64,000 nt of DNA from Massilia litorea (GCF_015101885.1 NZ_CP062941.1:3472001-3536000); one strand, 5' to 3'; shown: positions 23,002-32,585, numbered from the stretch's first letter. Notes: a model not told the origin generated them from the letters alone. Translations and numbers: made by a program.

Positions 23002-23511
23002 TCACTGCGTCCGGCTTAGTTCGTAGACGGCGTGGGGACGCTCGTACCAGGTTTCCTCGCCGCGATAGCGCATCCCGAGCTTGCTCATCACCTTCGCCGA
23101 ATTGGCGTTGTCGGGCCGGCAGACGGCGACCAGCAGCGGCGCATCGAGCGTCTCGAAAGCCCAGGCCGCGATCGCACGGGCGGCCTCCAGGGCCAGTCCT
23201 TGTCCCCATTTGTCCGGCACCAGGCGCCAGCCGAGTTCGAGCGGGTTGGCCGGATCGCGGCCCAGGTACTGGACGCAGCCGGCGCCGACCAGGCGCCCGC
23301 TCTCGCGTTCGATGAAGGCCCACCAGGAAAAGCCGTACTGCGCCCAGCGGCCCTTGACCAGCTCGATCATGTGGCGGGTCTGTTCGGGCGTCTCTGGCAT
23401 GCCGCTGACGAAACGCATGACCTCGGGCTGGCTGTTCATGGCCTGCAGGCCCTCGAAGTGCCGGTCGTCGATCGGTTCCAGGCGCAGGCGTTCGGTGCTC
23501 AGTATCGTCAT
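23002..23511 (-). CDS. GNAT family N-acetyltransferase (RimJ/RimL type)
   Basis: 169 residues from ATG at 23511 (MTILSTERLRLEPIDDRHFEGL); the longer open frame upstream is antisense to the transporter. The N-terminal TERLRLEP strand, the central ELGWRLVPDKWGQGLALEA acetyl-CoA-binding loop and the NANSAKVMSKLGMRY motif are standard for Rim-type acetyltransferases. Acceptor substrate unknown. Convergent with the acyl-CoA ligase and monocistronic by position. Confidence 0.88.
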   Translation of the reverse strand: MTILSTERLRLEPIDDRHFEGLQAMNSQPEVMRFVSGMPETPEQTRHMIELVKGRWAQYGFSWWAFIERESGRLVGAGCVQYLGRDPANPLELGWRLVPDKWGQGLALEAARAIAAWAFETLDAPLLVAVCRPDNANSAKVMSKLGMRYRGEETWYERPHAVYELSRTQ

Positions 23512-23538
23512 GGGTCTCGTCCTGGCCGTTGGCAGATG

Positions 23539-23567
23539 CGTAGGGCGGGCATCCCCACGCGGTACGC
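23539..23567. repeat. single copy of the dispersed palindromic element (shortened)
   Basis: CGTAGGGCGGGC-ATC-CCCACGCGGTACGC. Same outer arms as the paired elements near 25.3, 47.9 and 63.6 kb, with a collapsed centre. Confidence 0.6.
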
Positions 23568-23575
23568 TACATGAA

Positions 23576-23597
23576 AAGGGCCGGCGAACCGGCCCTT
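23576..23597 (-). terminator. intrinsic terminator of the peptide transporter gene
   Basis: Perfect 9-bp stem AAGGGCCGG / CCGGCCCTT with a 4-nt loop, ending in TTTT on the minus strand, 10 nt after the transporter stop codon. Confidence 0.75.
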
Positions 23598-23606
23598 CCT
23601 TATCGC

Positions 23607-25106
23607 TTACTGGTGCGAACTGTGCGTCGCCGTCAGGCGCCGCATCAGCGGCAGCACGGACAGGGCGATCAGCGTGCAGATCACGGCCGCGATGCCCAGC
23701 TTGTTGAACAGGCTGGTATAGATCGGCAGGGTCTGCAGCGGGTCGGTCATGCCTTGCGGGACGCTGGCGTAGTTCGCCACCACGCCGCCCAGGTATTGCG
23801 AGATCCCGGTCGCGACGAAATAGGCGCCCATCATGAAGCCGCCCATGCGCGCCGGCACATAGCGCGCCACCATCGCCAGGCCGAGGCCGGAAACCAGCAG
23901 CTCGCCCAGCGAATACAGGCCGTAGCCGGCGATCATGATCCACGACGAGGTCAGCCCGTTCACCGCGAACTGGCCGGCAAAACCATAGGTGAAGAAGCCT
24001 GCGGCCACCACCGTGAAACCGAGCGCGAACTTGCCGGCGATCGACAGGTCCTTGCCGGTGCGGCCGGCGCGGGTGTAGACCAGGGCCAGGACCGGGCTCA
24101 GCACCATGATCCAGATCGCGTTCAGGGCCTGGAACTGGGCCGGCGACCAGGTCCACAGGTGGGCGCCCAGCACATTGAATTCGAGGTCGACGTTACGCAG
24201 GGCGAACAGCGACAGCGAAGTCGACATCTGCTGGTAGAAGATGAAGAAGAACACGGTCTGCAGCGTCAGCACCAGGGCCGCGATCAGGCCGGCGCGCTCG
24301 CTCGGCTCGCTCTTGCGGATCAGGTGCACGAAGATGCCCAGCACCACGATGCCGGCCAGGTAGACGAAGACGCGGGCGATGCTCTGGTACTGCAGGATCA
24401 CCGCCGACAGGCCGACCGCCAGCACGCCGCCGCCCAGCACCATCGCCAGCTTGCCCTTGTCGAGCGGGCGCTCGTCCGGCAGCGAGCCGACGTGGCGGAT
24501 GGTGGCGCGCATCATCAGGAGCGTGAGGACGCCGATCACCAGCCCGACGCTGCACACGCCGTAGGCCACGTGCCAGCCGATTTCATTGCCGTGGGCGGCA
24601 TTGAAATAGTCCTTGATGGCCGGCGTGGCCAGCATCGAGAAGGTCGAACCGACGTTCACCGCCATGTAGTACATGGTGAAGGCGCTGTCGATTTTCGAGT
24701 CGTCGCCTTCGTAGATCTTGCGCACCAGGTTGGCGGTGTTCGGCTTGAACAGGCCGTTGCCGACCACGATCACGCCCAGGGCGGAGAACAGGAACCAGGT
24801 ATTCGTCGTCGGCACCGCCATCAGCGCGTAGCCGAGCGAGAGGATCATGGCGCCCAGCACCATGCAGCGCTTGGTGCCCAGCACCTTGTCGCCGATCCAG
24901 CCGCCGATGGCCGGTGCGACATAGATCAGCGCTGCGGCGGCGCCCCAGACCAGGTTGGCGCGGCTGTCTTCGAAGCCCATGCGCTGGACCATGAAGTACA
25001 CGATCAGCGCCTGCATGCCGTAATAGCCGAAGCGTTCCCACAACTCGATCATCCAGACGGTCACGAAGGACCGGGTCTGGCTGTACGGGAGGATTTCCGT
25101 TTTCAA
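23607..25106 (-). CDS. POT/PTR family proton-dependent oligopeptide transporter
   Basis: 499 residues from TTG at 25106, chosen because AAGGAGA lies 5-6 nt upstream and the protein then begins LKTEILPYSQTRSFVTVWMIELWERFGYYGMQAL. The ExxERFxYYG motif in helix 1 is the POT proton-coupling signature. About 12-14 membrane helices follow, with the PTR2 motif region GGWIGDKVLGTKRCMVLGA and a second conserved block FSALGVIVVGNGLFKPN. Imports di- and tripeptides with protons. It has its own terminator and lies between a GNAT gene and a palindromic repeat pair. Confidence 0.93.
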   Translation of the reverse strand: MKTEILPYSQTRSFVTVWMIELWERFGYYGMQALIVYFMVQRMGFEDSRANLVWGAAAALIYVAPAIGGWIGDKVLGTKRCMVLGAMILSLGYALMAVPTTNTWFLFSALGVIVVGNGLFKPNTANLVRKIYEGDDSKIDSAFTMYYMAVNVGSTFSMLATPAIKDYFNAAHGNEIGWHVAYGVCSVGLVIGVLTLLMMRATIRHVGSLPDERPLDKGKLAMVLGGGVLAVGLSAVILQYQSIARVFVYLAGIVVLGIFVHLIRKSEPSERAGLIAALVLTLQTVFFFIFYQQMSTSLSLFALRNVDLEFNVLGAHLWTWSPAQFQALNAIWIMVLSPVLALVYTRAGRTGKDLSIAGKFALGFTVVAAGFFTYGFAGQFAVNGLTSSWIMIAGYGLYSLGELLVSGLGLAMVARYVPARMGGFMMGAYFVATGISQYLGGVVANYASVPQGMTDPLQTLPIYTSLFNKLGIAAVICTLIALSVLPLMRRLTATHSSHQ

Positions 25107-25248
25107 ATTATCTCCTTGGTATATTGACTGTCGTTTCCAGCTCGTGACCGGAAGCAAGCCGTTGCATGCTACGCGAGGCGCATGGAAGATGCAATCGTGG
25201 CAGGAGCGGCGCTGGACGTTCAGTATTAACTCAACTGTGCGCGGGGTC

Positions 25249-25338
25249 CGTAGGGTGGGCACTTGTGCCCACGCGGTACGCGGCTGGCATCTCGATATGC
25301 GTGCGCTGCACCGCGTGGGCTCGAGAGCCCATCCTACG
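25249..25338. repeat. inverted pair of dispersed palindromic elements
   Basis: Copy 1 (25249-25283) starts CGTAGGGTGGGCACTTGTG and closes with CCCACGCGG. Copy 2 (25311-25338) is reversed: CCGCGTGGGCTCGAGAGCCC then ATCCTACG. Each is a hairpin on its own and the two are inverted to each other with a 27-nt spacer. Copy 2 ends 8 nt from the stop of the c-di-GMP gene. The 240-bp gap 25107-25346 holds nothing else obvious. Confidence 0.85.
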
Positions 25339-25346
25339 CCCCTGCA

Positions 25347-28178
25347 TCAGGCAACTGCCATCGATTCCTCTGCCATCAGAGCCGCGCACTGCGCCGCCGG
25401 CACCGGCCGGCCGACGTAATACCCCTGGATCTCGTCGCACCCGAAGGCCCGCAGCGCGTCCAGGTGCGCGATCGTCTCGACCCCTTCCGCCACCACTTTG
25501 AGGTTCAGGCTGTGCGCCAGGCTGATCACGGCCTTGGTGATGGCCGCGTCGTCGCTGTCGCCGGGCAGGTCGCGCACAAAAGTGCGGTCGATCTTGAGGG
25601 CGTCGAGCGGGAAGCGTTTCAGGTAGGCCAGGCTCGAATAGCCGGTGCCGAAATCGTCGACCGACAGGCGCATGCCCTGGCGTTTCAGGTCGGTGAGGAT
25701 GCGCACCGCCGCTTCCGGGTCGAGCATCAGCATCGATTCGGTCAGCTCGAATTCGAGCAGGGACGGGTCGACCCCGGCCGCCTCGACGATGGCGCGCACG
25801 GTGTCGGGCAGGCCGGCGTGGCCGAGCTGGCGCGCCGACAGGTTGATCGCCACCGGCGGCACCGATGCCCAGGCGGACGACCAGGCGCCCAGCTGGCGGC
25901 ATACCTCGGCGATCACCCATTCGCCCACCGGCAGGATCAGGCCCGTCTCCTCCAGGATCGAGATGAATTCGAAGGGCGCGACCAGGCCGCGCTCGGGATG
26001 GCGCCAGCGCAGCAAGGCCTCGAAGCCGCTGATTTTGCCCATCCCCGCCCCGGTGGCGAGCTTCACCTTCGGCTGGTAATGCAGCTCGAATTCGCCGCGC
26101 TCGAGCGCCAGGTGCAGCTGGTGTTCCGTCTGCAGGCGCAGCGCGGCGTTCGCGTTCATCTCGGCGAGATAGAACTGGTAGTTGTTGCGGCCGTTCTGCT
26201 TGGCGCCGTACATCGCCGTGTCCGCGCTCTTGAGCAGGGTGGCGGCATCCATGCCGTCGTCCGGGTAAGCCGCGATGCCGACGCTGGCCGAGACGTACAG
26301 CTGCTGGCCCTGCAGCAGGAAGGGCTGCGCCAGCGCCTCGACGATGCGCCGGGCGATGGGCTCGGCTTCGCTGCTTGTGCCCAGCTGCGGCAGCACGACC
26401 GCGAATTCGTCGCCGCCCAGGCGGGCCACCACGTCCAGGGTACGTACGCAGTCCTGCAGGCGGCGTCCGGCCTGGGCCAGCAGCTCGTCGCCGACGCTGT
26501 GGCCGAGCATGTCGTTGACGCTCTTGAAGCGGTCCAGGTCGATGAACATGACGCCGGCGCGGCGGCGGCTTTCGGCGGCGCCCGCGATGGCTTCTTCGAG
26601 GCAGAGTCCCAGGCGGTGGCGGTTCGGCAGGCCGGTCAGGGCGTCGAACTGGGCCAGGTAAGTCAGCCGGTTGCGCGCGTCTTCGCGCTCGACGGCGGTG
26701 GCGAGGATGTTGCCCAGGCCGTTCAGGAAGGCGTCCTCGTCTTCCTGGAAGGTGCGCGCCTCGGGGGCATACACGGCCAGCGCGCCGAACGGCCGGCCGG
26801 CGCAGACGACGACCGCGTCGATGCTGCTGCCGGCGTCCTCGAAGCCGAGCAGGCCCGTGGTCCAGCGCGTCAGCGTTTCCCCGGCCGCGCTGCCGGCAGG
26901 GCAGGGAAACGGTAGGGCGCGGGTGTTGGCGGGAAAGCCGCGCGAGGCCTGCAGGCAGGCGCTGCCCGCCTCGAGGTCGAACGCGAACAGCGCCGCATGG
27001 CGCACGCCGAGGCCGTCGCAGGCAAGCCGCGCCGCCATCTCGAACAGTTCCACCAGCGGCCCGGCTTCGAGCGCCTTGCGCCCCAGGCGCGCGATCAGGC
27101 CCTGGCGCATGGCGTTGCGCACGATGGCGCTTTCGAATTCCTTGCGCTCGCTGATGTCGAAATCGATGCAGATGTATTTGTCGACGTTTTTCGCGGCGTC
27201 GAAGATCGGGACGATCGTGCGGTACCACTGGCGTTCGCCGCCTTCGCCCCGGAACGCGACCTCGCCGCGCCAGACCGTGGTGGCGGGCGACCAGCCGCCG
27301 CCGGCCAGCGCCAGCGCGCGGCCGACCAGTTGCTCGCGCGGGTAGCCGGACTGGCGCACGAACTCGTCGTTCACGGCCGTCACGAATCCTTCGCGGTCGA
27401 CTTCGCTGACGATCGCAGCCTGGTCGAGCGCGCTCTTGTGCTGCACCAGGGAGTTCATCAGGGAGGCGATGCGCTGGCCGTATTCGTCGCGCATGCTGGC
27501 GGCGCTGCGGTTCATCGCCTTGATCGCCTCGCGGATCTCGAGCGGGGCATCGGGGCGGATCGGGGCGGCCGCGTCGTGGAAGCGCAGGTTGTCCAGGTTC
27601 CTCAGCCAGCGCGCGAGCAGGGCGCGCGCCACGGCCAGGCTGATGGCCAGCACGACGGCGGCCAGGCAGGCCGACTGCACCAGCAGCAGCCACAGTTGCG
27701 AGGCCAGCCGGCGCTCGTCGAAATGCAGGCGCAGCACGCCGTAATCCTTGCCGCCGGCGGCGACGACGCGGTTGACGTCATACAGTTCGCCGCCGACATG
27801 GGCCACCAGCCAGGCTGGCGCCGGGTAGAGCGAGGCATCGCGCCTGGCCTCGACGCGGATCACGCCGCCGTTCATGTCGATGAAGGCGGCGCTGGCGAAG
27901 GGCGACTGCAGCATCATCGTCGCCAGGGTGCGCTTGACGGTGTCGTAGTCGCCGATCAGGGCGCTGTCCTCGACCGCCTGGGCCGCCACCTCGACCAGGG
28001 TATTCGCGGCGTCCTGGGTTTCCTCGATGTGTTGCAGGTACTGGTGGCGATAGAACATGCCCATGCCGACCCCGCCGAATACCAGCATGCTGAGGGCGAA
28101 CAGGATGAAGACGCGGCCGGCGAGCGAGCGCGGAAGCAGCCGCCAGGCCAGCCTCAGCATCGTGCGGCGGCGGATCAC
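25347..28178 (-). CDS. membrane PAS-GAF-GGDEF-EAL c-di-GMP enzyme
   Basis: 943 residues from GTG at 28178, whose GTGA overlaps the stop of the upstream PhnD-like gene; an ATG at 28160 is the alternative. Transmembrane helices at about 22-42 and 161-185 enclose a ~120-residue periplasmic sensor. Then come a short linker, a PAS domain (about 245-365), a GAF-like domain (about 380-520), GGDEF and EAL. GGDEF is intact (ARLGGDEFAVVL) with an RTLD inhibitory-site motif five residues upstream; EAL is intact (GFEALLRWRHPERGL, DDFGTGYSSLAYLKRF). It could both make and break c-di-GMP. The periplasmic part probably reads the state of the binding protein encoded just before it. Confidence 0.93.
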   Translation of the reverse strand: MIRRRTMLRLAWRLLPRSLAGRVFILFALSMLVFGGVGMGMFYRHQYLQHIEETQDAANTLVEVAAQAVEDSALIGDYDTVKRTLATMMLQSPFASAAFIDMNGGVIRVEARRDASLYPAPAWLVAHVGGELYDVNRVVAAGGKDYGVLRLHFDERRLASQLWLLLVQSACLAAVVLAISLAVARALLARWLRNLDNLRFHDAAAPIRPDAPLEIREAIKAMNRSAASMRDEYGQRIASLMNSLVQHKSALDQAAIVSEVDREGFVTAVNDEFVRQSGYPREQLVGRALALAGGGWSPATTVWRGEVAFRGEGGERQWYRTIVPIFDAAKNVDKYICIDFDISERKEFESAIVRNAMRQGLIARLGRKALEAGPLVELFEMAARLACDGLGVRHAALFAFDLEAGSACLQASRGFPANTRALPFPCPAGSAAGETLTRWTTGLLGFEDAGSSIDAVVVCAGRPFGALAVYAPEARTFQEDEDAFLNGLGNILATAVEREDARNRLTYLAQFDALTGLPNRHRLGLCLEEAIAGAAESRRRAGVMFIDLDRFKSVNDMLGHSVGDELLAQAGRRLQDCVRTLDVVARLGGDEFAVVLPQLGTSSEAEPIARRIVEALAQPFLLQGQQLYVSASVGIAAYPDDGMDAATLLKSADTAMYGAKQNGRNNYQFYLAEMNANAALRLQTEHQLHLALERGEFELHYQPKVKLATGAGMGKISGFEALLRWRHPERGLVAPFEFISILEETGLILPVGEWVIAEVCRQLGAWSSAWASVPPVAINLSARQLGHAGLPDTVRAIVEAAGVDPSLLEFELTESMLMLDPEAAVRILTDLKRQGMRLSVDDFGTGYSSLAYLKRFPLDALKIDRTFVRDLPGDSDDAAITKAVISLAHSLNLKVVAEGVETIAHLDALRAFGCDEIQGYYVGRPVPAAQCAALMAEESMAVA

Positions 28179-29023
28179 CGCAGTTCGGCCGGTGCGGCCT
28201 CGTAGAAGTGGCGGTAGGCCGCGTAGTCGGCGTCCCGGGCCGGAACGAAGCGTACCGGTTTCGGCTCGTGGATCAGTGCCGAGGCGGCCTCGAGGACCTT
28301 GCGGCCCTCCGGATCGCGGCCCATGCCGAGGAAAGCCTGCGCCACTGCCTGCACGTGGGCGGCCGGCACCCGATTCGAGGCCATCAGGGCCAGGTCGTTG
28401 AACGGGGCCGAACTCCACAGCACGCGAAAGGCCTTGTTTTCCCTGCTCTCGTAGTTCTGCACCAGCTGCGAATTGGCGCCGGCCGCTTTGGCCCGGCCAC
28501 TGAAGAGCTGGGTGAAGGCAGCGTCCATATTGCCGGCAAAGGCAACGTCGACCGGCACCTTGTCGCGCAACAGCTGGGCATAGGTCACCTTGTAGGCGAT
28601 CAGGGCTTCGGGCCCGGGAAAGACGACGGTGCTGCCGGCAAGCTCCGCCAGGCTGCGTACCGGCGAGTCGGCCGGCACCACGATCTGCGCCCGTACCGGC
28701 ACCGCATCGCGCCGCCCGAACACGGTCCAGCCCATTTTGACGCGCTCGGGGCTGAACAGGTGGTTGGTAAAGGCGAAGTCGACTTCGCGGGTGAGAATGA
28801 AGCTGGTCGTGTCGGCCGAGGTGCGGCCGAGCTTCAGGTTCAGGCGCACGCCGCTCTTGTGCGAGACATAGCGCACGATCGGGTTCCAGAAGCTGGCCGA
28901 GATTTGCAGGTTGTACTGGTTGACGGGCGAAAAATTGTAGGCGGGGGCGTCCGCAGCCATGGCCGGAGAGCTCAGGACGACAGCAACGGACAGGGCATAG
29001 CGGGCCCGCAGGGACATGCGCAT
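28175..29023 (-). CDS. PhnD-like periplasmic substrate-binding protein
   Basis: 282 residues; a second ATG at 29017 is also possible. A signal peptide ends near SPAMA-ADAP. The fold is that of phosphate/phosphonate-type binding proteins (PhnD family): ADTTSFILTREVDFAFTNH, SPVRSLAELAGSTVVFPGP and an AFNDLALMASNRVP-like segment after the hinge. No ABC permease or ATPase gene lies nearby. Instead it overlaps a GGDEF-EAL gene by 4 nt, so it probably acts as a ligand sensor rather than a transport component. The ligand cannot be read from the sequence. Confidence 0.87.
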   Translation of the reverse strand: MRMSLRARYALSVAVVLSSPAMAADAPAYNFSPVNQYNLQISASFWNPIVRYVSHKSGVRLNLKLGRTSADTTSFILTREVDFAFTNHLFSPERVKMGWTVFGRRDAVPVRAQIVVPADSPVRSLAELAGSTVVFPGPEALIAYKVTYAQLLRDKVPVDVAFAGNMDAAFTQLFSGRAKAAGANSQLVQNYESRENKAFRVLWSSAPFNDLALMASNRVPAAHVQAVAQAFLGMGRDPEGRKVLEAASALIHEPKPVRFVPARDADYAAYRHFYEAAPAELR

Positions 29024-29139
29024 GATGGTGGAAATCAGGAGGCGAGCGCGATGGGCGCGATGGGCAGAGATTATACCGGAAATCGCTTGTTTAATGCCTT
29101 ATTGCAACTTTTGGTGTTGTAAGCAGCGCTGTACTATCA

Positions 29140-29163
29140 CCGCGTGGGTACAAATGCCCGGTG
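29140..29163. repeat. degenerate copy of the dispersed palindromic element
   Basis: CCGCGTGGGTACAAATGCCC followed by GGTG; matches the CGCGTGGGCAC...GTGCCC form with three changes. Next to it, TTGAGCC-ATTG-GGCTCAA (29173-29190) is a 7-bp hairpin lying 3' of the pseudouridine synthase gene, without a T tract. The remaining gap to 29222 holds nothing else. Confidence 0.45.
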
Positions 29164-29222
29164 AGCCCGTCATTGAGCCATTGGGCTCAACGACTCCTGC
29201 GAACTGCTCGAGCCTACCAAGT

Positions 29223-29969
29223 TCAGAACTGCTCGTCCGCTGCCAGGTAGCGCCACTGGCCGACCGGCAGGTCGCCCAGCTTGACGCGCCCGATGCGCAC
29301 GCGTTTCAGGCCGATCACCTTCAGGCCGACCATGTCGCACATGCGGCGGATCTGGCGCTTTTTACCCTCTTTCAGGGTAAAGCTGAGCTGGTCCTCGTTC
29401 TGCCAGCGCACCTTGGCCGGCAGCAGCGGCTTGCCGTCCATCCAGAGGCCGTGGTTCAGCTTCTTGAGGTCGGAATCGGGCAGCTTGCCCCCCTTGGTGT
29501 ACTCGACCCGCACCAGGTATTCCTTGTCGACCGAGGTGGTCTCGCCGATCAGCTGCTTGGCGATGCGGCCGTCCTGGGTCAGTACCAGCAGGCCCACCGA
29601 GTCGATGTCGAGGCGGCCGGCCGGCACCAGCGAACGCAGCTGGGTCGGGTGGAACTGTTCCGGTGACGGATCGTCCGGCCAGCGGTTTTCCGGCTTGATC
29701 AGGGCGACGGCGGGCGTGTAGCCGTCTTCGGCCTGGCCCGATACGTAGCCGACCGGCTTGTTGATCAGGACCGTGACGCGCTTCGATTGCTCGGCCGCGG
29801 CCTGGCGCTCGACGGTGATGCGCTGGTTCGGAAGTACCTTGCTGCCCAGCTCCGAGACGACCTTGCCGTCGACCCGCACCCAGCCGCGCGCGATCCATTC
29901 ATCGGCTTCGCGGCGCGAGCACAGGCCCAGTTCGGACATTCGTTTGGAGAGGCGGAGCGGTTCGGTCAT
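29223..29969 (-). CDS. rRNA pseudouridine synthase, RsuA/RluB/RluF family
   Basis: 248 residues. An N-terminal S4 RNA-binding domain (LRLSKRMSELGLCSRREADEWIARGWVRVDG) precedes the catalytic domain with the active-site Asp121 in GRLDIDSVGLLVLT and the conserved LINKPVG and GKKRQIRRM motifs. It isomerises a specific uridine in rRNA; the conserved INKPVGYVSGQ stretch is closest to RluF-type enzymes, but the exact target is not certain. It lies 31 nt after glnD in the same direction, so it is the last gene of the map-glnD run. Confidence 0.92.
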   Translation of the reverse strand: MTEPLRLSKRMSELGLCSRREADEWIARGWVRVDGKVVSELGSKVLPNQRITVERQAAAEQSKRVTVLINKPVGYVSGQAEDGYTPAVALIKPENRWPDDPSPEQFHPTQLRSLVPAGRLDIDSVGLLVLTQDGRIAKQLIGETTSVDKEYLVRVEYTKGGKLPDSDLKKLNHGLWMDGKPLLPAKVRWQNEDQLSFTLKEGKKRQIRRMCDMVGLKVIGLKRVRIGRVKLGDLPVGQWRYLAADEQF

Positions 29970-30000
29970 CGGAAGCTATTAGTAAGTGAGATTGGTTGTA

Positions 30001-32580
30001 TCAAATTGCCAGCGCGTCGAGCAGCTCGGTTTCCAGCTGCACCAGCACGCGCGGGTTGTTCAAATTCGGGCCGTCGACCAGGAACACGTCCTCGACGCGC
30101 TCGCCCAGGGTCATGACTTTCGCCGTGTGCAGGTTGATGCGGTAGCGCGTCAGCACGCTGGCGATCGCGTACAGCAGGCCGGTGCGGTCGTTGGCCGCGA
30201 TCGTGAGCAGGTAGTGCTGGCCGCGCTCGTCCGGGCGCAGCTCCACGCTCGGCGCGACCGGGAAGTGGCGCGACAGGCGCGACAGGCGGCCGCGGGTCGG
30301 CGGCGGCAGCGGCGCGTTCGAGGTCAGGAGCTCGCACAGTTCGTGCTCGATCAGGCTGATGATGTCGCGGTAGTTCTTCGCGAAATTCTCCTCGGTGACG
30401 AGGAAGGTGTCGAGCGCGTAGCCATCGCGCGTGGTGTGGATCTTCGCATCGAGGATGCTGAAGTTCTTGCGGTCGAAATAGCTGCAGATGCGCGCGAACA
30501 GGTCGGGCTGGTCCTTCACGTAGACGGTGAGCTGGATGCCGGCGCCGGCCGGGGCCAGGCGTGCTTTCACGACCGGCTTGGTGCTCTTGATCTTGTCGTA
30601 CAGCGTGCGCGTCTGCCAGGCGATGTCGGAGGCGTCGTGGCGCAGGAAATAGACCACGTCGAGCTGGTCCCAGAGCGCCTCGTGGGCGTCGGCGGGGAGG
30701 CCGAACAGGCGCAGGGTGGCCAGCGCTTCCTGCTGGCGCATGCGCAACTCGCGGTCGGCCGAATGCGGCTCGCCGCCGAGCACGCGCAGCGTGATGCGAT
30801 ACAAATCTTCCAGCAGCTTCGCCTTCCAGGCATTCCACACCTTCGGGCTGGTGCCGCGGATGTCGGCCACCGTCAGCAGGTACAGGGCAGTCAGGTGGCG
30901 CTCGTCCTTCACGACGGCGGCGAAGGCCTGGATCACGTCCGGGTCGGACAGGTCCTGTTTTTGCGCGACCTGCGACATGGTCAGGTGCTGCTCGACCAGG
31001 AACACGACCAGTTCGGTGTCTTCCTGGGACAGTCCGTGGTCCCAGCAGAAGTCGAGCGCATCGACCTTGCCGAGTTCCGAGTGGTCGCCGCCGCGGCCTT
31101 TCGCGATATCGTGGAACAGGGCGGCGACGTACAGCAGCCAGCGGTCGCGGAAGTTGGCGATCAGGCCGCTGCAGAAGGGGTATTCGTGGGCGTGTTCGGC
31201 CATCGTGAAGCGGCGCAGGTTACGCACCACCATCATGATGTGCTGGTCGACGGTGTAGACGTGGAACAGGTCGTGCTGCATCTGGCCGACGATGTTGCGG
31301 AAGTTCGGCAGGTAGCGTCCCAGCACGCCGAAGTCGTTCATGCGGCGCAGGGCGTGCACCAGGCCTTGCGGGGCCTTCAGGATGCGCAGGAAGTTGGCGC
31401 GGTTGCCCGGGTCGGCGCGGAAGTCCTCGTCGATCAGGTTGCGCGCGTGCCAGAGCGCGCGCGTGGTGCGCGCCGTCATGCCCTTGATGTCGGGGCGCTC
31501 GGTCATGGCGACGAAAATCGCCAGCACGGAGGAGGGCGTGGTCTCGAAGGTGTCGTCGTGGGCGATGTCGATGAAGCCGCCGACATCGTTGAAGCAGGCG
31601 TTGATGGGCACCGCTTCGACAGGCTGCGGGAACAGGCGCGCCTCGATGTTCTGCAGCAGGATGGTGTTCAACTGGGTGACCGTCTTGGCCGCCCAGTAGT
31701 AGCGCTGCATCAGGTATTCGCTGGCGCGCCGCGCACCGGGACCGGAGGGATCCGACACCAGCCCGAACGATTCGGCGATCGCCGTCTGCACGTCGAACAG
31801 CAGGCGGTCTTCGCGCCGGTGGGTCTGCAGGTGCAGGCGCACGCGGATGTCCTTGAAGGCGCGCTCCTTTTCCATCAGCTGGCGCGCTTCGTCCTGGGTG
31901 ATCAGCTCGCGGGTGGCGAGCTGGCCCCAGGAGTTGGCCAGGCCCGCCGCCTTCGCCACCCACAGGATCACCTGCAGGTCGCGCAGCGCGCCCGGGCTTT
32001 CCTTGCAGTTCGGCTCGAGCGCGAAAGCGGTGTATTCGTACTTGGCATGGCGCAGGCGCATCTCGGCCGTCTTGGCCTGGAAGAAGGCTTGCGGGTCCAT
32101 GGCCTCGGCATAGCGCTTCTCCAGCTCTGCGAAGAGATGCGCGTCGCCCGTCACCAGGCGCGCTTCGAGCAGGCTGGTTTGCACGGTGATGTCGGCGCTT
32201 GATTCCTGCATGCATTCGTCGACGGTGCGGATGCTGTGCCCGATCTCCAGGCCCAGGTCCCACAGCAGCTGGACCAGGCCTTCCAGTTTCGCCTGGGTGA
32301 TCGCGTCGGGCGGGGCGCCGAGCAGGATCAGGAGGTCGACGTCGGAATAGGGAAACAGCTCGCCGCGCCCGTAGCCGCCCACGCCGATCAGGGCCGTGTT
32401 GGCGGGCAGGCGCGCAGCGCGCCAGGCTTCGGTGAGGATGGCGTCGACGCTGTGGCGCAGGCCGCGCAGCAGCTTTTCCGGCTTGCCGTCCTCGCGGAAG
32501 GCGTGGAACAGGGCCTGGCGTTCGGTCTTCAGGCGGCCCTTGAGTTCGGGACGGGCCTGCTCCAGCTGGGCGGCGGACAT
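30001..32580 (-). CDS. glnD: bifunctional PII uridylyltransferase/uridylyl-removing enzyme
   Basis: 859 residues from ATG at 32580; the longer open frame upstream is antisense-like sequence inside map. The nucleotidyltransferase motif GGYGRGELFPYSDVDL is at about 68-83. An HD domain (LFHDIAKGRGGDHSELG) supplies the de-uridylylating activity, and two C-terminal ACT domains sense glutamine. The enzyme modifies PII (GlnB/GlnK) according to nitrogen status. It starts 5 nt after the map stop without a clear Shine-Dalgarno, suggesting coupling to map. Confidence 0.96.
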   Translation of the reverse strand: MSAAQLEQARPELKGRLKTERQALFHAFREDGKPEKLLRGLRHSVDAILTEAWRAARLPANTALIGVGGYGRGELFPYSDVDLLILLGAPPDAITQAKLEGLVQLLWDLGLEIGHSIRTVDECMQESSADITVQTSLLEARLVTGDAHLFAELEKRYAEAMDPQAFFQAKTAEMRLRHAKYEYTAFALEPNCKESPGALRDLQVILWVAKAAGLANSWGQLATRELITQDEARQLMEKERAFKDIRVRLHLQTHRREDRLLFDVQTAIAESFGLVSDPSGPGARRASEYLMQRYYWAAKTVTQLNTILLQNIEARLFPQPVEAVPINACFNDVGGFIDIAHDDTFETTPSSVLAIFVAMTERPDIKGMTARTTRALWHARNLIDEDFRADPGNRANFLRILKAPQGLVHALRRMNDFGVLGRYLPNFRNIVGQMQHDLFHVYTVDQHIMMVVRNLRRFTMAEHAHEYPFCSGLIANFRDRWLLYVAALFHDIAKGRGGDHSELGKVDALDFCWDHGLSQEDTELVVFLVEQHLTMSQVAQKQDLSDPDVIQAFAAVVKDERHLTALYLLTVADIRGTSPKVWNAWKAKLLEDLYRITLRVLGGEPHSADRELRMRQQEALATLRLFGLPADAHEALWDQLDVVYFLRHDASDIAWQTRTLYDKIKSTKPVVKARLAPAGAGIQLTVYVKDQPDLFARICSYFDRKNFSILDAKIHTTRDGYALDTFLVTEENFAKNYRDIISLIEHELCELLTSNAPLPPPTRGRLSRLSRHFPVAPSVELRPDERGQHYLLTIAANDRTGLLYAIASVLTRYRINLHTAKVMTLGERVEDVFLVDGPNLNNPRVLVQLETELLDALAI

Positions 32581-32585
32581 GGTAA

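Noticed and set aside
29162..29190. Hairpin downstream of the pseudouridine synthase gene as an intrinsic terminator
   Set aside because: Good stem but no T tract on the transcribed side, so not called as a terminator.
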